Source: Candidatus Saccharimonadota bacterium (GTDB lineage Bacteria; Patescibacteriota; Saccharimonadia; Saccharimonadales; Saccharimonadaceae). From it: a DNA stretch of 64,000 nt. The stretch spans positions 26,850-90,849 of the forward strand of contig JAQGHA010000006.1 in NCBI GenBank assembly GCA_028289065.1. Direction: 5' to 3'. The notes below the pieces were generated by a model. The model searched no databases. It was not told the origin of the DNA and saw only the letters and a list, made by a program, of their open reading frames with translations. A program made the position numbers and the translations under genes. Shown piece after piece: positions 46,062-55,028 of the stretch. The stretch's first letter is position 1; every line of letters starts with the position of its first letter.

Positions 46062-46355
46062 ATGGAAAAGAAAATTTCAAATTCAGTCGATATCCTCAAA
46101 CCACTTCGCAAACTTTCCAAGCGATTCCATTTAACATTATTCTTTGTGTTTATTGTGGCCTGTTTATCTGGTGCAGTTTTGCTTATTAATAACACCCTAA
46201 AAGATAATTCTTCCGACCCTGACTACACTTCGTCTATCAATGCTGGATCTATCGACCAAGAGACACTTAGCCGACTAAACGCCCTGCACACAAGCACACA
46301 ACCGTCCCCAGCGCCTGCACTGCCAGCTGGACGCATTAACCCTATAAACGAATAA
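46062..46355 (+). CDS. Small single-pass membrane protein at the end of the pilus operon
   Basis: 97 residues. A basic N-terminal tail, one membrane helix (about 27-47, LFFVFIVACLSGAVLLINN) and a short Pro-rich extracytoplasmic tail. Its place two bases after pilO is that of PilP, but it lacks a lipoprotein signal and the PilP beta-domain, which is expected in a cell without an outer-membrane secretin. It is probably an alignment-complex accessory. Confidence 0.75.
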   Translation: MEKKISNSVDILKPLRKLSKRFHLTLFFVFIVACLSGAVLLINNTLKDNSSDPDYTSSINAGSIDQETLSRLNALHTSTQPSPAPALPAGRINPINE

Positions 46356-46413
46356 TTTATTGGTCTAGCGTCACTGTAGCGCCCGTGCCTAAAAAAGCTT
46401 ATACTATACACAT

Positions 46414-46995
46414 ATGCTAATCATCGGCACGCGGTTATTGAATACTCCTGTAATGAGCCTCCAAACCGGTGGTCGATTAGGTCATACTCAGAAACCAATA
46501 ATTGACCCGTCTAACTTAAAGATTGTTGCGTTTGAAGTTGAAGGCCAGCTATTAAGTGAGCGGCCAGCTTTATTAAGGGTTGCCGACATTCGTGAAGTCG
46601 GCCGAGTAGGTATGATTGTTAATAGTAACGATGAGTTTATCGGCGTTCACGATGTTATTAAAATTGAAAAGTTATACGAACTTGGCTTTCCCCTTATTGG
46701 CATGACCGTGGTAGACGACTTAAAACAGCGTCTAGGTAAGGTTGAGGATTACACCATCGATACCGATTCGTACGTTATTCAACAATTAACCGTTAAACGG
46801 GGATTCTTTAAAGGCCTAAACGATACCGGCTTGTTAATTAGTCGCACCCAAATCATAGAAATAAATGATAATGAAATTATTGTTAAATCGGCTGCTCAAA
46901 AAAGCGTGACACCTGTTATGCAAGCCTCTCGAACTGAGTTTATAAACCCATTTAGAAATGGCGTTCGCTCACCTAACCCAGAAACTCGGTCTTAA
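46414..46995 (+). CDS. PRC-barrel domain protein
   Basis: 193 residues. Two PRC-barrel-like halves are seen: RLLNTPVMSLQTGGRLGHTQKPIID with VAFEVEG at the N-terminus, and GMTVVDDLKQRLGKVEDYTID with QQLTVKRG in the second half, ending in a basic tail. PRC-barrels are adaptor domains (RimM, photosynthetic reaction centre H); the partner is unknown. TATACT (46400-46405) lies eight bases before the ATG, so the mRNA is nearly leaderless. It converges on recX with a 4-nt overlap. Confidence 0.85.
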   Translation: MLIIGTRLLNTPVMSLQTGGRLGHTQKPIIDPSNLKIVAFEVEGQLLSERPALLRVADIREVGRVGMIVNSNDEFIGVHDVIKIEKLYELGFPLIGMTVVDDLKQRLGKVEDYTIDTDSYVIQQLTVKRGFFKGLNDTGLLISRTQIIEINDNEIIVKSAAQKSVTPVMQASRTEFINPFRNGVRSPNPETRS

Positions 46996-47636
46996 TCAGC
47001 TTTCTTCATGTCATCAATGGCTTGTTTTATATCATCGTAGCTAAAACCTTGGCGAGCTAAATAGGCAATCAGTTTTTGTTCGTCGTCGTAGCGACTCGCT
47101 TTCTTCTCAATAATTTTTTGAAGCTCGTCTTCATCGCTCCGCTCGGTCTCTGACAAAAGCTTTTCTACAATCGAGCGGTCTACGCCTTTACTGGCTAATT
47201 CAGCCTGTAGTTTACGCTGGCTAATACCCTTACGCAGCTGACGGTTCTCTATCCAATACCGAGCAAAGGCTTCGTCGTTGACGTAGCCTCGCTCGATTAC
47301 ACGGTCAAATACCCGCTCAGTCAGGGCTTTACTCACCCCTTTTTTGACTGAGCCAGTCTTCGTCAACGTATCCCGTGTTTTTCGATACAGGTATTGGCTT
47401 AACTCATACTGGCTATGTGGACGCATAAGTGAATATTCGAGAGCCCTCATGTAAAGCTTTCCAAACTGACTCTCGTTTTCAAGGTCCGATAGCTCGGCTT
47501 CGGTATATTCTTTACCAACTTTTACACCAAGTTCAGCAACTTGGGTGTAATCAAGTGAAAACCTATATTTGCCATCGACAGATACATTGACACGATTCTT
47601 ATCGCGTTGCTGAAGAGATATAGAAGTTATTTTCAC
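46992..47636 (-). CDS. recX: Regulatory protein RecX
   Basis: 214 residues made of helical triplets. ALEYSLMRPHSQYELSQYLYRK, VIERGYVNDEAFARYWIENR and LARQGFSYDDIKQAI are typical of RecX. It modulates RecA filaments. It lies 31 bases after recA on the same strand. Confidence 0.93.
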   Translation of the reverse strand: MKITSISLQQRDKNRVNVSVDGKYRFSLDYTQVAELGVKVGKEYTEAELSDLENESQFGKLYMRALEYSLMRPHSQYELSQYLYRKTRDTLTKTGSVKKGVSKALTERVFDRVIERGYVNDEAFARYWIENRQLRKGISQRKLQAELASKGVDRSIVEKLLSETERSDEDELQKIIEKKASRYDDEQKLIAYLARQGFSYDDIKQAIDDMKKAD

Positions 47637-47667
47637 GAATATTCGCTAGTTCACTTGAAACAAGTGT

Positions 47668-48720
47668 TTAGGCTAGTTCTTCAGCAACCTTTACGCGTAC
47701 TTTTTTCTCAATCTCATCAAGAACTTCAGGGTTAGCCGCAAGGTATGTCTTGCTGGCTTCACGGCCTTGGCCAATTTTAGCATCAGCGTAGTCAAACCAT
47801 GCACCAGCCTTACCGACGATTCCATGAAGAACGGCTAAGTCGAGTACGTCACCGGTACGAGAAATACCTTGGTTGTACATAATGTCGAACTCGGCGATAC
47901 GGAAAGGAGGAGCAATCTTGTTCTTAACAACCTTTACCTTTGTACGGTTACCAATAATCTCTTCGCCTGACTTGATTTGACCAGTACGGCGAATATCTAA
48001 GCGCACTGAGGCGTAGAATTTCAAAGCGTTACCACCAGTAGTGGTTTCAGGGTTACCAAACATCACACCAATTTTCATACGAATTTGGTTAATGAAGATA
48101 ACGATAGTTTTGCTTTTATTAATGCTACCAGTAAGTTTTCGAAGTGCTTGGCTCATCAAACGAGCCTGGAGACCCATGTGGCTATCACCCATTTCACCAT
48201 CAATTTCGGCTTGTGGTACTAAAGCGGCAACAGAGTCCACAACAATGATGTCGACTGCGTTAGAACGCACAAGTGTTTCAACAATTTCCAAAGCTTGCTC
48301 ACCGTTGTCTGGTTGTGAAACCAACAGGTTGTCGGTATCAACACCTAAGCGACGAGCGTAGGCAGGGTCAAGGGCGTGCTCGGCGTCGATAAACGCAGCT
48401 GTGCCACCTTGTTTTTGGAATTCTGCAATTGCATGAAGTGTAAGGGTTGTCTTACCCGAAGATTCAGGTCCATATACTTCTACAACACGACCTTTTGGAT
48501 ACCCACCACCTAGTGCCAAGTCGAGGCTTAATGAGCCACTGCTGATAAGTTCGACATCAACGGTTTTTGTATCACCAAGGCGGCGGATTGCTCCATCACC
48601 AAATTGTTTAATAATTTGCTCTTGAGCTAGGCCGAGTGCCTTTAATTTGCCATCTGAAGCGACTGGTGTTGCGGTAGCTTTAGCACCAGTTTCAGACTTG
48701 TCAGCTTTTTTAGTCGCCAT
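47668..48720 (-). CDS. recA: Recombinase RecA
   Basis: 350 residues. Walker [10 protein letters not shown] at 84-92, Walker [16 protein letters not shown]1 and L2 loops intact ([36 protein letters not shown]). It catalyses strand exchange, needed for repair and for integrating DNA taken up by transformation. It has a short Lys/Ala-rich N-terminal extension and is followed by recX. No LexA-type box is seen upstream. Confidence 0.98.
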   Translation of the reverse strand: MATKKADKSETGAKATATPVASDGKLKALGLAQEQIIKQFGDGAIRRLGDTKTVDVELISSGSLSLDLALGGGYPKGRVVEVYGPESSGKTTLTLHAIAEFQKQGGTAAFIDAEHALDPAYARRLGVDTDNLLVSQPDNGEQALEIVETLVRSNAVDIIVVDSVAALVPQAEIDGEMGDSHMGLQARLMSQALRKLTGSINKSKTIVIFINQIRMKIGVMFGNPETTTGGNALKFYASVRLDIRRTGQIKSGEEIIGNRTKVKVVKNKIAPPFRIAEFDIMYNQGISRTGDVLDLAVLHGIVGKAGAWFDYADAKIGQGREASKTYLAANPEVLDEIEKKVRVKVAEELA

Positions 48721-48791
48721 ATAGATTCCCTCTCTTTATTTCTATATTCTATTATACGCAGGCAATTCTTAATTTGCTATAATCTATAGAG

Positions 48792-49181
48792 ATGAAATAC
48801 ACACGCGGATTTACAGTTATCGAACTCCTTATAGTAATCGTAGTGCTTGCAGCGGCAAGTATGCTTTTCTTTATTCAAAAGAATAGCGTTGAAGTGGCAG
48901 CACGTGATGATAGTCGCAAGACATCAATCAATGCCATGTACTACAGTTTAGAAGAAGTATATTTTAAGCAAAATAACACCTACCCACGGGTTCTTAATAC
49001 GACAGTATTGCCATCGGTTGATCCAGAATTATTTAAAGATCCAAATGGCGTAAAAATTGGTGAAGCGGATAGTAATTTCAGTTACGAAGGCAGCAACTGT
49101 GACGCTGACGCCTGCAAAGCCTACACTCTACGTACGACACTCGAAAACGAAGACGATTATATTAAAACTAACCGCAGTTAA
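48792..49181 (+). CDS. Type IV pilin/pseudopilin
   Basis: 129 residues. A prepilin peptidase site after a short basic leader (MKYTRG, then FTVIELLIVIVVL with Glu at +5 of the mature protein), a hydrophobic helix and a globular domain with a C-x4-C pair (NCDADACK). This is the only pilin-like gene in the window. An extended -10 (TGc-TATAAT, 48778-48783) lies eight bases before the ATG, giving a nearly leaderless mRNA. It is divergent from recA. Confidence 0.92.
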   Translation: MKYTRGFTVIELLIVIVVLAAASMLFFIQKNSVEVAARDDSRKTSINAMYYSLEEVYFKQNNTYPRVLNTTVLPSVDPELFKDPNGVKIGEADSNFSYEGSNCDADACKAYTLRTTLENEDDYIKTNRS

Positions 49182-49901
49182 CTAGTCGTTAACGACCGGA
49201 CGGCCATTCTTAAACGCTTCTACGGCGTCATTTAACACCCCTACATGCTCTTTGGGGTTAGCAACATAACTAAAGCGGTAGGTCGTTTCGTCACCCTCTG
49301 TACTGAGGCGTATATCACCATAATTTACAACCTGCTGTAAAATACCGACTTGCGTATAACTAGCGTCCTCGATGTTAGATAGGCTGACTGTTTGTTCTTG
49401 GCGTGAAAACAAACTGTGTTGTACTTCTTGAATGACACTTTCGTTGGTAAGAAAGAACTTGTTGCTTACATATACATACCAACTAATAAACATGCCTAGA
49501 GCAACTATTAAACAAAATAGCAGCATTGGCACAGCAACTGAAGACGTCTCTGCTAGAGGGCCCGACAAAGACAGTGACTGGGTAAAGCCATCATAATTCA
49601 AAAGAATACCAAGCGTTATTCCAATTAATAACGTACCAACGCCTAGTGGGATAACCAGGCCAATCGGGTGTCGACGGACGGCGCTAATAATAAACTCTCC
49701 TTCACTTAGGTTAAGTGTGGGATATTGTTCAACCGATTCGGCGTGTCGCTTTTGGTCTTGCGGGCTGATGATTGCTTTTTCAGGGGAAACCTGACGAGTA
49801 ACATGCACAACCGGAGGGGTTGTTGGCTGTGGAGTTGGAGGGTGGGCGTAAAGTGGTCGCCCTTCGGCATCGTACGCAACTGGTTGTTCTTCATTATTCA
49901 T
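49182..49901 (-). CDS. bPH2 (bacterial PH) domain membrane protein
   Basis: About 239 residues from ATG 49901, chosen over ATG 49931 because an extended -10 (TGg-TATAAT, 49913-49908) stands six bases upstream. A Pro-rich cytoplasmic N-terminus is followed by two membrane helices (about 75-95 and 115-140) and a bPH2/YdbS-like domain (NKFFLTNESVIQEVQHSLFSRQEQTVSLSNIEDASY). The role is unknown; it may bind membranes or proteins. The promoter lies inside the 3' end of ruvB. Confidence 0.82.
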   Translation of the reverse strand: MNNEEQPVAYDAEGRPLYAHPPTPQPTTPPVVHVTRQVSPEKAIISPQDQKRHAESVEQYPTLNLSEGEFIISAVRRHPIGLVIPLGVGTLLIGITLGILLNYDGFTQSLSLSGPLAETSSVAVPMLLFCLIVALGMFISWYVYVSNKFFLTNESVIQEVQHSLFSRQEQTVSLSNIEDASYTQVGILQQVVNYGDIRLSTEGDETTYRFSYVANPKEHVGVLNDAVEAFKNGRPVVND

Positions 49902-49908
49902 AGATTTA

Positions 49909-50937
49909 TTATACCAAGTCCGATGCATCATCGCTGTGGGACTTTCCTAAATGTGTATAAGCCCTCATAGTTACTCGGCGACCTCGAGGAGTGCGCTCTA
50001 ATAAACCAATTTGAAGTAAGTATGGTTCGTAGAAATCCTCAATTGTACTTGATTCGTCACCGGTAAGGGCTGCGAGTGTATTCAGCCCAACAGGGTTCAT
50101 ACCGTACATTTCGATCATTCGTTCCAGTAGGTTTCGGTCGCCTGCATCGAGACCTAATTCATCTACCTCTAATAAGCCAAGTGCTTTGGTAGTAATTACC
50201 GTATCAATAATGCCATCACCATTTACATCAGCGTAGTCACGTACCCGCTTTAGCAACCGGTTAGCAATTCGAGGCGTAAGCCGGGCACGGGTTGAAAGTA
50301 TTTCGGCAGCTTCTGGGTGGATGGTTGTTCCTAAAATTGATGAAGCACGGCTAATAATGCTTCCGATTTCGTCATGAGAATAAAATTCTAAACGGTAAAT
50401 ATGTCCAAACCTATCACGAAGTGGTGCCGCTAACGCACCGGTGCGAGTTGTTGCACCGATAATTGTAAATTTTGGCAAATCAAGCCGGACACTACGAGCC
50501 CCTGGCCCTTTACCAATCATAATATCGAGTTTGTAATCTTCCATGGCTGCATACAACACTTCTTCAACCGTACGACTCAAGCGATGAATCTCGTCAATAA
50601 ACAAAATGTCGCCATCTTGAAGGCTAGTAAGAATGCTAGCTAAATCAGCGGCACGCTCGATAGCCGGCCCAGCTGTCACCCGAATAGCTGCACCCATCTC
50701 ATTGGCAATTACTGTAGCCATGGTTGTTTTGCCTAAACCAGGAGGCCCGTACAATAAAATGTGATCAAGCGGTTCATTACGCTTTTTAGCCGCATCGATT
50801 GCTAACTGTAAATTAGTTTTAAGCCGTTCTTGCCCAACGTATTCCGCAAAGGTTGCTGGCCGTAAAGAAATCTCGATAACTTTTTCGTCGTTATCATCTT
50901 CGTGGTCACTGGTGTCGACAATTCGTTGAATAGCCAT
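49909..50937 (-). CDS. ruvB: Holliday junction branch migration helicase RuvB
   Basis: 342 residues. [12 protein letters not shown], Walker [10 protein letters not shown] at 64-72, Walker [12 protein letters not shown], sensor [15 protein letters not shown] and the C-terminal winged helix ([15 protein letters not shown]). It drives branch migration with RuvA, encoded six bases upstream. Confidence 0.98.
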   Translation of the reverse strand: MAIQRIVDTSDHEDDNDEKVIEISLRPATFAEYVGQERLKTNLQLAIDAAKKRNEPLDHILLYGPPGLGKTTMATVIANEMGAAIRVTAGPAIERAADLASILTSLQDGDILFIDEIHRLSRTVEEVLYAAMEDYKLDIMIGKGPGARSVRLDLPKFTIIGATTRTGALAAPLRDRFGHIYRLEFYSHDEIGSIISRASSILGTTIHPEAAEILSTRARLTPRIANRLLKRVRDYADVNGDGIIDTVITTKALGLLEVDELGLDAGDRNLLERMIEMYGMNPVGLNTLAALTGDESSTIEDFYEPYLLQIGLLERTPRGRRVTMRAYTHLGKSHSDDASDLV

Positions 50938-50943
50938 AGTACG

Positions 50944-51513
50944 CTAACTTCTCAACGCCTGGGTTACGCGCTCGGCGGTTGATAAGTCTTTTGGAATGTT
51001 CTCTAAGGCAGCACTGGCATCATTTAGGCTATAGCCGAGCGCCATAAGCGCCTCGAGGGCCTCATCACCAGCGGAAACGCTCGCCACGCCACTAGCATGC
51101 GCTACGGTTACAGCTAAGCCAACTTTATCAGATAAATCGACTACAACACGCTCAGCGATTTTCTTACCGACACCGCTGGCTTTAGAAACATAGGCACTGT
51201 CGCTATTTGCAATTGCATTCCGCACCTGCTCACTGTCACCCACTGATAAAATTGATAAAGCCGCTTTTGGCCCTACGCCTTGAACTGTTATAAGCAGCTC
51301 AAACAGTTTTTTTGCCGCTAACGAGGAGAAGCCAAATAAATCTTGGGACTGTTCGCGAATATGGTGATAGGTATAGAATTTAACCGGCTCGCCAAGAAGC
51401 GCCGCATCAAAATCACCGGCCGCAACTTGCACCTCATAGCCAACGTCGTGAACGTCAACAATAACTGAGTTTGCAAATTTTTCGGCCACAACACCATTAA
51501 CGTGAGCAATCAT
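50944..51513 (-). CDS. ruvA: Holliday junction DNA-binding protein RuvA
   Basis: 189 residues. An N-terminal OB domain (MIAHVNGVVAEKFANSVIVDVHDVGYEV), two helix-hairpin-helix motifs (LITVQGVGPKAALSIL; ASGVGKKIAERVVVDL) and a C-terminal UBA-like domain that binds RuvB. It forms one unit with ruvB; ruvC lies on the far side of a plus-strand gene. Confidence 0.97.
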   Translation of the reverse strand: MIAHVNGVVAEKFANSVIVDVHDVGYEVQVAAGDFDAALLGEPVKFYTYHHIREQSQDLFGFSSLAAKKLFELLITVQGVGPKAALSILSVGDSEQVRNAIANSDSAYVSKASGVGKKIAERVVVDLSDKVGLAVTVAHASGVASVSAGDEALEALMALGYSLNDASAALENIPKDLSTAERVTQALRS

Positions 51514-51604
51514 ATATTTGTATTATCTCACATCTGTAGTATGCCCGCCGAATTTCGTGTTAAAAATTCATATCAACGAAAGATTATTTTTCTATAGTTG
51601 GAGT

Positions 51605-52222
51605 ATGAAATACATTAGCATTAAGAAAACCAACGGCTATTACCATGTACAAGTTGGTGTATCTGGTTCGAATCGTTTTCTTAAAACTAATAATGAACGA
51701 GCTTTTATTAACGTTCAACTGCAACAATTGTTGGCGGCTCGTTCGGTCTTAGAAGACCCGTTGTACGCTAAAAGTTTAGCCCATCATATCGACTTGTTAG
51801 CCTTCTCTATTTCTCAAGACGGCATACAACTATTGGCATACTGTATTGATATTTCATCATTACAGTACCTAGTTTCAATATTACTTGAGAGATTAAGCCA
51901 ATACAGCTCAGAGTATCAACGACTTCCTCAACAGCTTCCAGTAGAGCCGTCTATCGTAATTCGTAAGTTAGCCGGTGAACATGAAGCCTTGACACTATCG
52001 GCCGACATTCACCTATTACATCAGGATTGGGAGTACGATCGGTATTCGAGTATTGGGTTTTACCTTCATGACCGTCGTGGTGATTGGATGAAATTATGGC
52101 GATTAACAAAACTTTACAATAACGACCCAGCGACCTATCGAAATTTCGTAGAACAAAAAACACTACTGAAATATCAGTCTATGCCTACTGAAATAATGAA
52201 CTTTACTCTGAGCGAGTCATAA
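51605..52222 (+). CDS. REP-transposase (Y1) relative with degenerate HUH site
   Basis: 205 residues from ATG 51605, which lies six bases after TATAGT (51593-51598). The layout follows REP-associated tyrosine transposases: GYYHVQVGVSGSNRFLK at 11-27 (compare YHVYNRG...IF), HHIDLLAFSISQDGIQLLA at 60-78 in place of the family's MPNHVHLL, and a C-terminal IHLLHQDWEYDRYSSIGFYL (compare IHLNPV...YPWSSY). Both histidines of the HUH metal site are replaced (Gly73, Gln75). It is therefore probably a DNA-binding protein no longer able to cut. It sits between ruvA and ruvC and overlaps the ruvC end by 20 nt. The homology is by eye only. Confidence 0.55.
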   Translation: MKYISIKKTNGYYHVQVGVSGSNRFLKTNNERAFINVQLQQLLAARSVLEDPLYAKSLAHHIDLLAFSISQDGIQLLAYCIDISSLQYLVSILLERLSQYSSEYQRLPQQLPVEPSIVIRKLAGEHEALTLSADIHLLHQDWEYDRYSSIGFYLHDRRGDWMKLWRLTKLYNNDPATYRNFVEQKTLLKYQSMPTEIMNFTLSES

Positions 52223-52679
52223 AAGCGTGGGTAATTGCGGCAGCTAGAGCGTCGGCGCAATCATCTGGCTTCGGGACTTCTTTTAAGCCGAGTTGCAAAC
52301 GAACCATTTCTTGCACTTGTTTTTTATCGGCATTTCCATAACCTGAAATAGTTAGTTTTATTTGCGGTGGAGTATATTCAGCGATAGGAATTTTATGTTG
52401 CCTAGCAACCAGCAAAGCAACTCCCCTTGCCTCTGCGACGGTCATGGCGGTCGTAACATTCTTAGTGAAGAATAACTTCTCAACTGCATAAGCGTCAGGC
52501 TTAGTCGCTTCAACAATTTCGGTTAAGCTATTATAAATATCTTCCAAGCGCTCGTCATGTGGAGTATGCGGGGGCGTAGTAATCACACCAGCATCTACCA
52601 TAGTTATTTTTGTGCCAACCACATCGATGACGCCAAAACCAAGGATACCCGTACCTGGGTCGATACCTATTATTCTCAT
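52203..52679 (-). CDS. ruvC: Holliday junction resolvase RuvC
   Basis: 158 residues. Catalytic acids lie in IGIDPGTG (Asp7), AVEKLFF and the C-terminal KPDDCADALAAAITH. RNase-H-like fold, normal length. It cuts junctions bound by RuvAB. It is separated from ruvAB by a convergent plus-strand gene, and 15 bases follow the lamin-tail gene stop. Confidence 0.97.
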   Translation of the reverse strand: MRIIGIDPGTGILGFGVIDVVGTKITMVDAGVITTPPHTPHDERLEDIYNSLTEIVEATKPDAYAVEKLFFTKNVTTAMTVAEARGVALLVARQHKIPIAEYTPPQIKLTISGYGNADKKQVQEMVRLQLGLKEVPKPDDCADALAAAITHAFMTRSE

Positions 52680-52694
52680 ACTATTAAGTATAGG

Positions 52695-54188
52695 TTAGTT
52701 AGGCTTAGCTGCAAACTTCGCTTTAACGGCCTGGAACAGTTGTTTCAATTCGACGCGCCATTCCCATACACCGTAGCCAATTATTAGCAGTACAACTCCA
52801 GCAATTGCTGCCCACATATACCAACCCATGCCGCCCTGTTGCTTAGTTGGTGCGCCTTTAACTCCATAATTTGCAGTTGATAATTGTTTTATATTCCGAC
52901 AACGGTTTGTTTCTGGATTTTTCTCTTGCCCTTCTTTACAAGCAGTCGTAGTAGCGACGGCTTTACAGCGATTCGTCTCTAGGTTGCGCTCTTGACCGGG
53001 CTTACAAGCAGCTGGCTTGGATGATGTTGTTGAACTGAGCAGCCGACAACGGTTTGTTTCTAAACTTCGGTATTGGTTGGCCGCACAGGCCTTCAGTGTT
53101 GCTGCGGTTGCAGTTTCGTCGTCGGCTTCTTCGCTTTCCTCATTGCTTGCCAAGTTATCAAACCCAGGTGTGGGTTGATTCGTGTAACGCCATGAATCAT
53201 CGATGAGCGCCCATGATTCACCGTCGGCCGGTGAGTTATATGCTGGCACGTCACTGACCAGTACACCGCCAGGCGTAAACAGAGAAGCACGACTTGAGGT
53301 ATTTAATAGGCTATAGCCTAATTCTGCGTTACTGAAGACTTTATATTCACCTGGCTGCAAAATATAGTCGGCTAGAATAATTGTCTTTTCAAGTGATGCA
53401 CCAACTTTTAACTGATAATTTTTAAGTGAAATAACCGCTTGTTCATTTGGGTTGAGGATTTCAATAAACTCATTGCCAGTATCACTCCCAACTGCATTTG
53501 GTAGTAACTCGGTAATAATTGGCGGCAAAGGAATACTTACTTCCACAGTAGGGTCGGGCTCATCAATTGGAACTTCAGGTTCTTCTGGCGGAACATCGTG
53601 CGGCGCTTCCCGGTGTTGTAGCTGTGTCATTGGAAGTTCGCTGAAAGCGACCTTTTGCCAATCAATTGAAGAATCGGTATCTATAAATAAGTCTGGTAAT
53701 GTTGATAGCTTGGTACGCGCCCATTGTTGAGCAGATGAGATACTTGAGGACCAGGTGAATTGGTCAACATAACGGCCCGTGGCATCAAGTAACGAAATCG
53801 TATCTGCGCTGGCGACTATAGTTCCACTGCTACCTGCACTAGAATCGTAAATAAGCGAAAAACTATTCTCGTTATTGTTGTGTATGGCCTTTGATGATAC
53901 AGCAATCGCATAACTATAGGCCGGAATAATGCTTGTATCGTATTGTGTACGAGGCGTAAAACAAGCAAACTGAGTTAATAATTTATTTATTAAACACCAG
54001 TTTGTAATATCAACCTCGAAGGAAGCGTTGTTATATAAAACTATGCCCTCTTCTTGGGCACTTGCCTGGCTGCCTGCCCGTACATTGGTAATAATAATTG
54101 CCGCTGAAGAAGCGTACGTAGGGGTTACGCACGCACTACCCGCTAGAACCACTAAACCCAAAAACAGTCCATAACATTTCTTCAGCAT
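52695..54188 (-). CDS. Secreted lamin-tail-domain (LTD) protein with Cys-rich repeats and C-terminal anchor
   Basis: 497 residues. Signal peptide (about 1-27); a first LTD (about 30-180: IIITNVRAGSQASAQEEGIVLYN); an acidic Pro linker; a second LTD (about 225-345: IITELLPNAVGSDTGNEFIEILNPNEQ); three tandem repeats of the form C-x3-Q-x-R/K-x-x-ETNRC-R/K (about 365-440); one membrane helix (about 455-475) and a basic tail. Bacterial LTDs occur in secreted proteins and with ComEC-type nucleases. A surface DNA- or host-binding role is inference. TATACT (54200-54195) lies six bases before the ATG (leaderless), and the promoter shares a 17-mer with comEC. Confidence 0.85.
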   Translation of the reverse strand: MLKKCYGLFLGLVVLAGSACVTPTYASSAAIIITNVRAGSQASAQEEGIVLYNNASFEVDITNWCLINKLLTQFACFTPRTQYDTSIIPAYSYAIAVSSKAIHNNNENSFSLIYDSSAGSSGTIVASADTISLLDATGRYVDQFTWSSSISSAQQWARTKLSTLPDLFIDTDSSIDWQKVAFSELPMTQLQHREAPHDVPPEEPEVPIDEPDPTVEVSIPLPPIITELLPNAVGSDTGNEFIEILNPNEQAVISLKNYQLKVGASLEKTIILADYILQPGEYKVFSNAELGYSLLNTSSRASLFTPGGVLVSDVPAYNSPADGESWALIDDSWRYTNQPTPGFDNLASNEESEEADDETATAATLKACAANQYRSLETNRCRLLSSTTSSKPAACKPGQERNLETNRCKAVATTTACKEGQEKNPETNRCRNIKQLSTANYGVKGAPTKQQGGMGWYMWAAIAGVVLLIIGYGVWEWRVELKQLFQAVKAKFAAKPN

Positions 54189-54194
54189 GCTCTT

Positions 54195-54223
54195 AGTATA
54201 TTGATGAAAAATGAACTAGTTAT
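54195..54223 (-). promoter_or_regulatory. LTD gene promoter with the 17-mer shared with comEC
   Basis: On the minus strand ATAACT (54223-54218) is followed by 17 bp and TATACT (54200-54195), then six bases to ATG. The sequence ATAACTAGTTCATTTTT is identical to that upstream of comEC and placed at the same distance from the -10 box. Confidence 0.6.
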
Positions 54224-54249
54224 AGATTAAAATACTGGAATTTGAAAGC

Positions 54250-54969
54250 TTATTCTTCGTCGCCAAGGTCGGCATTGGTATGCACATTCGTGACATCATC
54301 AAGGTCATCAAGCGCATCAAGTAATTTCAAAATTTTGTTTAAATGCTCGGCATCTTCAACCGGAATAGACGTATTTGGAACGTACTGTAATTCGGCACCT
54401 GTAACGGCCAAGCCGCTTTCCGCAATAGCAGTACGCACTTTCGCCAAATCCTTTTGATCAGTGTAGACGACTAGTTCGTCACCTTCTTCAACCGCATCTT
54501 CCGCCCCAGCGTCAAGAACAGTTAATAAGGCGTCTTCGCCACTGGCTGCAACGTTAATGACACCCTTACGAGTGAACTGGAACATAACACTACCAGCATC
54601 GGCAATTCGGCCACCGTTTTTCGTTAGGGCATTACGAACATCCGGGAAAGTACGGTTTTTATTGTCCGTCGCAGTTTCGATAATAATACCAATTCCACCT
54701 GGACCCATAGCTTCATAGGTCGCTTCTTCCAGGGCAGCTGCATTTTTATCAGCTACTCGGTCGATGGCGCGTTGGATATTAGCTACCGGCATATTAGCTT
54801 GCTTAGCTTTTTCAATTGCCATGGCTAAAGAGGCGTTCATTGTAGGGTCGATACCGCTACGAGCAGCAATAGCAATTTGATTGCCAATTCGCGTAAAAAC
54901 AGCCCCACGCTTAGCGTCTTTAGCACCTTTTTCGCGTTTAATAGTTGACCACTTGCTGTGTCCTGACAT
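54250..54969 (-). CDS. YebC/PmpR/TACO1 family protein
   Basis: 239 residues. The start MSGHSKWSTIKREKGAKDAKRG and the motif YEAMGPGGIGIIIETATDN are diagnostic. Members act as transcription regulators or relieve ribosome stalling at proline stretches. It has an SD-led start (CGGAGA). It lies between the LTD gene and the dinB operon; yebC is often beside ruvC in bacteria, as approximately here. Confidence 0.96.
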   Translation of the reverse strand: MSGHSKWSTIKREKGAKDAKRGAVFTRIGNQIAIAARSGIDPTMNASLAMAIEKAKQANMPVANIQRAIDRVADKNAAALEEATYEAMGPGGIGIIIETATDNKNRTFPDVRNALTKNGGRIADAGSVMFQFTRKGVINVAASGEDALLTVLDAGAEDAVEEGDELVVYTDQKDLAKVRTAIAESGLAVTGAELQYVPNTSIPVEDAEHLNKILKLLDALDDLDDVTNVHTNADLGDEE

Positions 54970-55028
54970 ACAAAGTCTCCGCTTAAGTTTCTTCGATTTT
55001 CTTTATTATAACAGATACGGCGTACCTT

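Noticed and set aside
48721-48791. LexA-type SOS box between recA and the pseudopilin gene
   Set aside because: No CGAAC-N4-GTTCG or CTG-N10-CAG type dyad is present.
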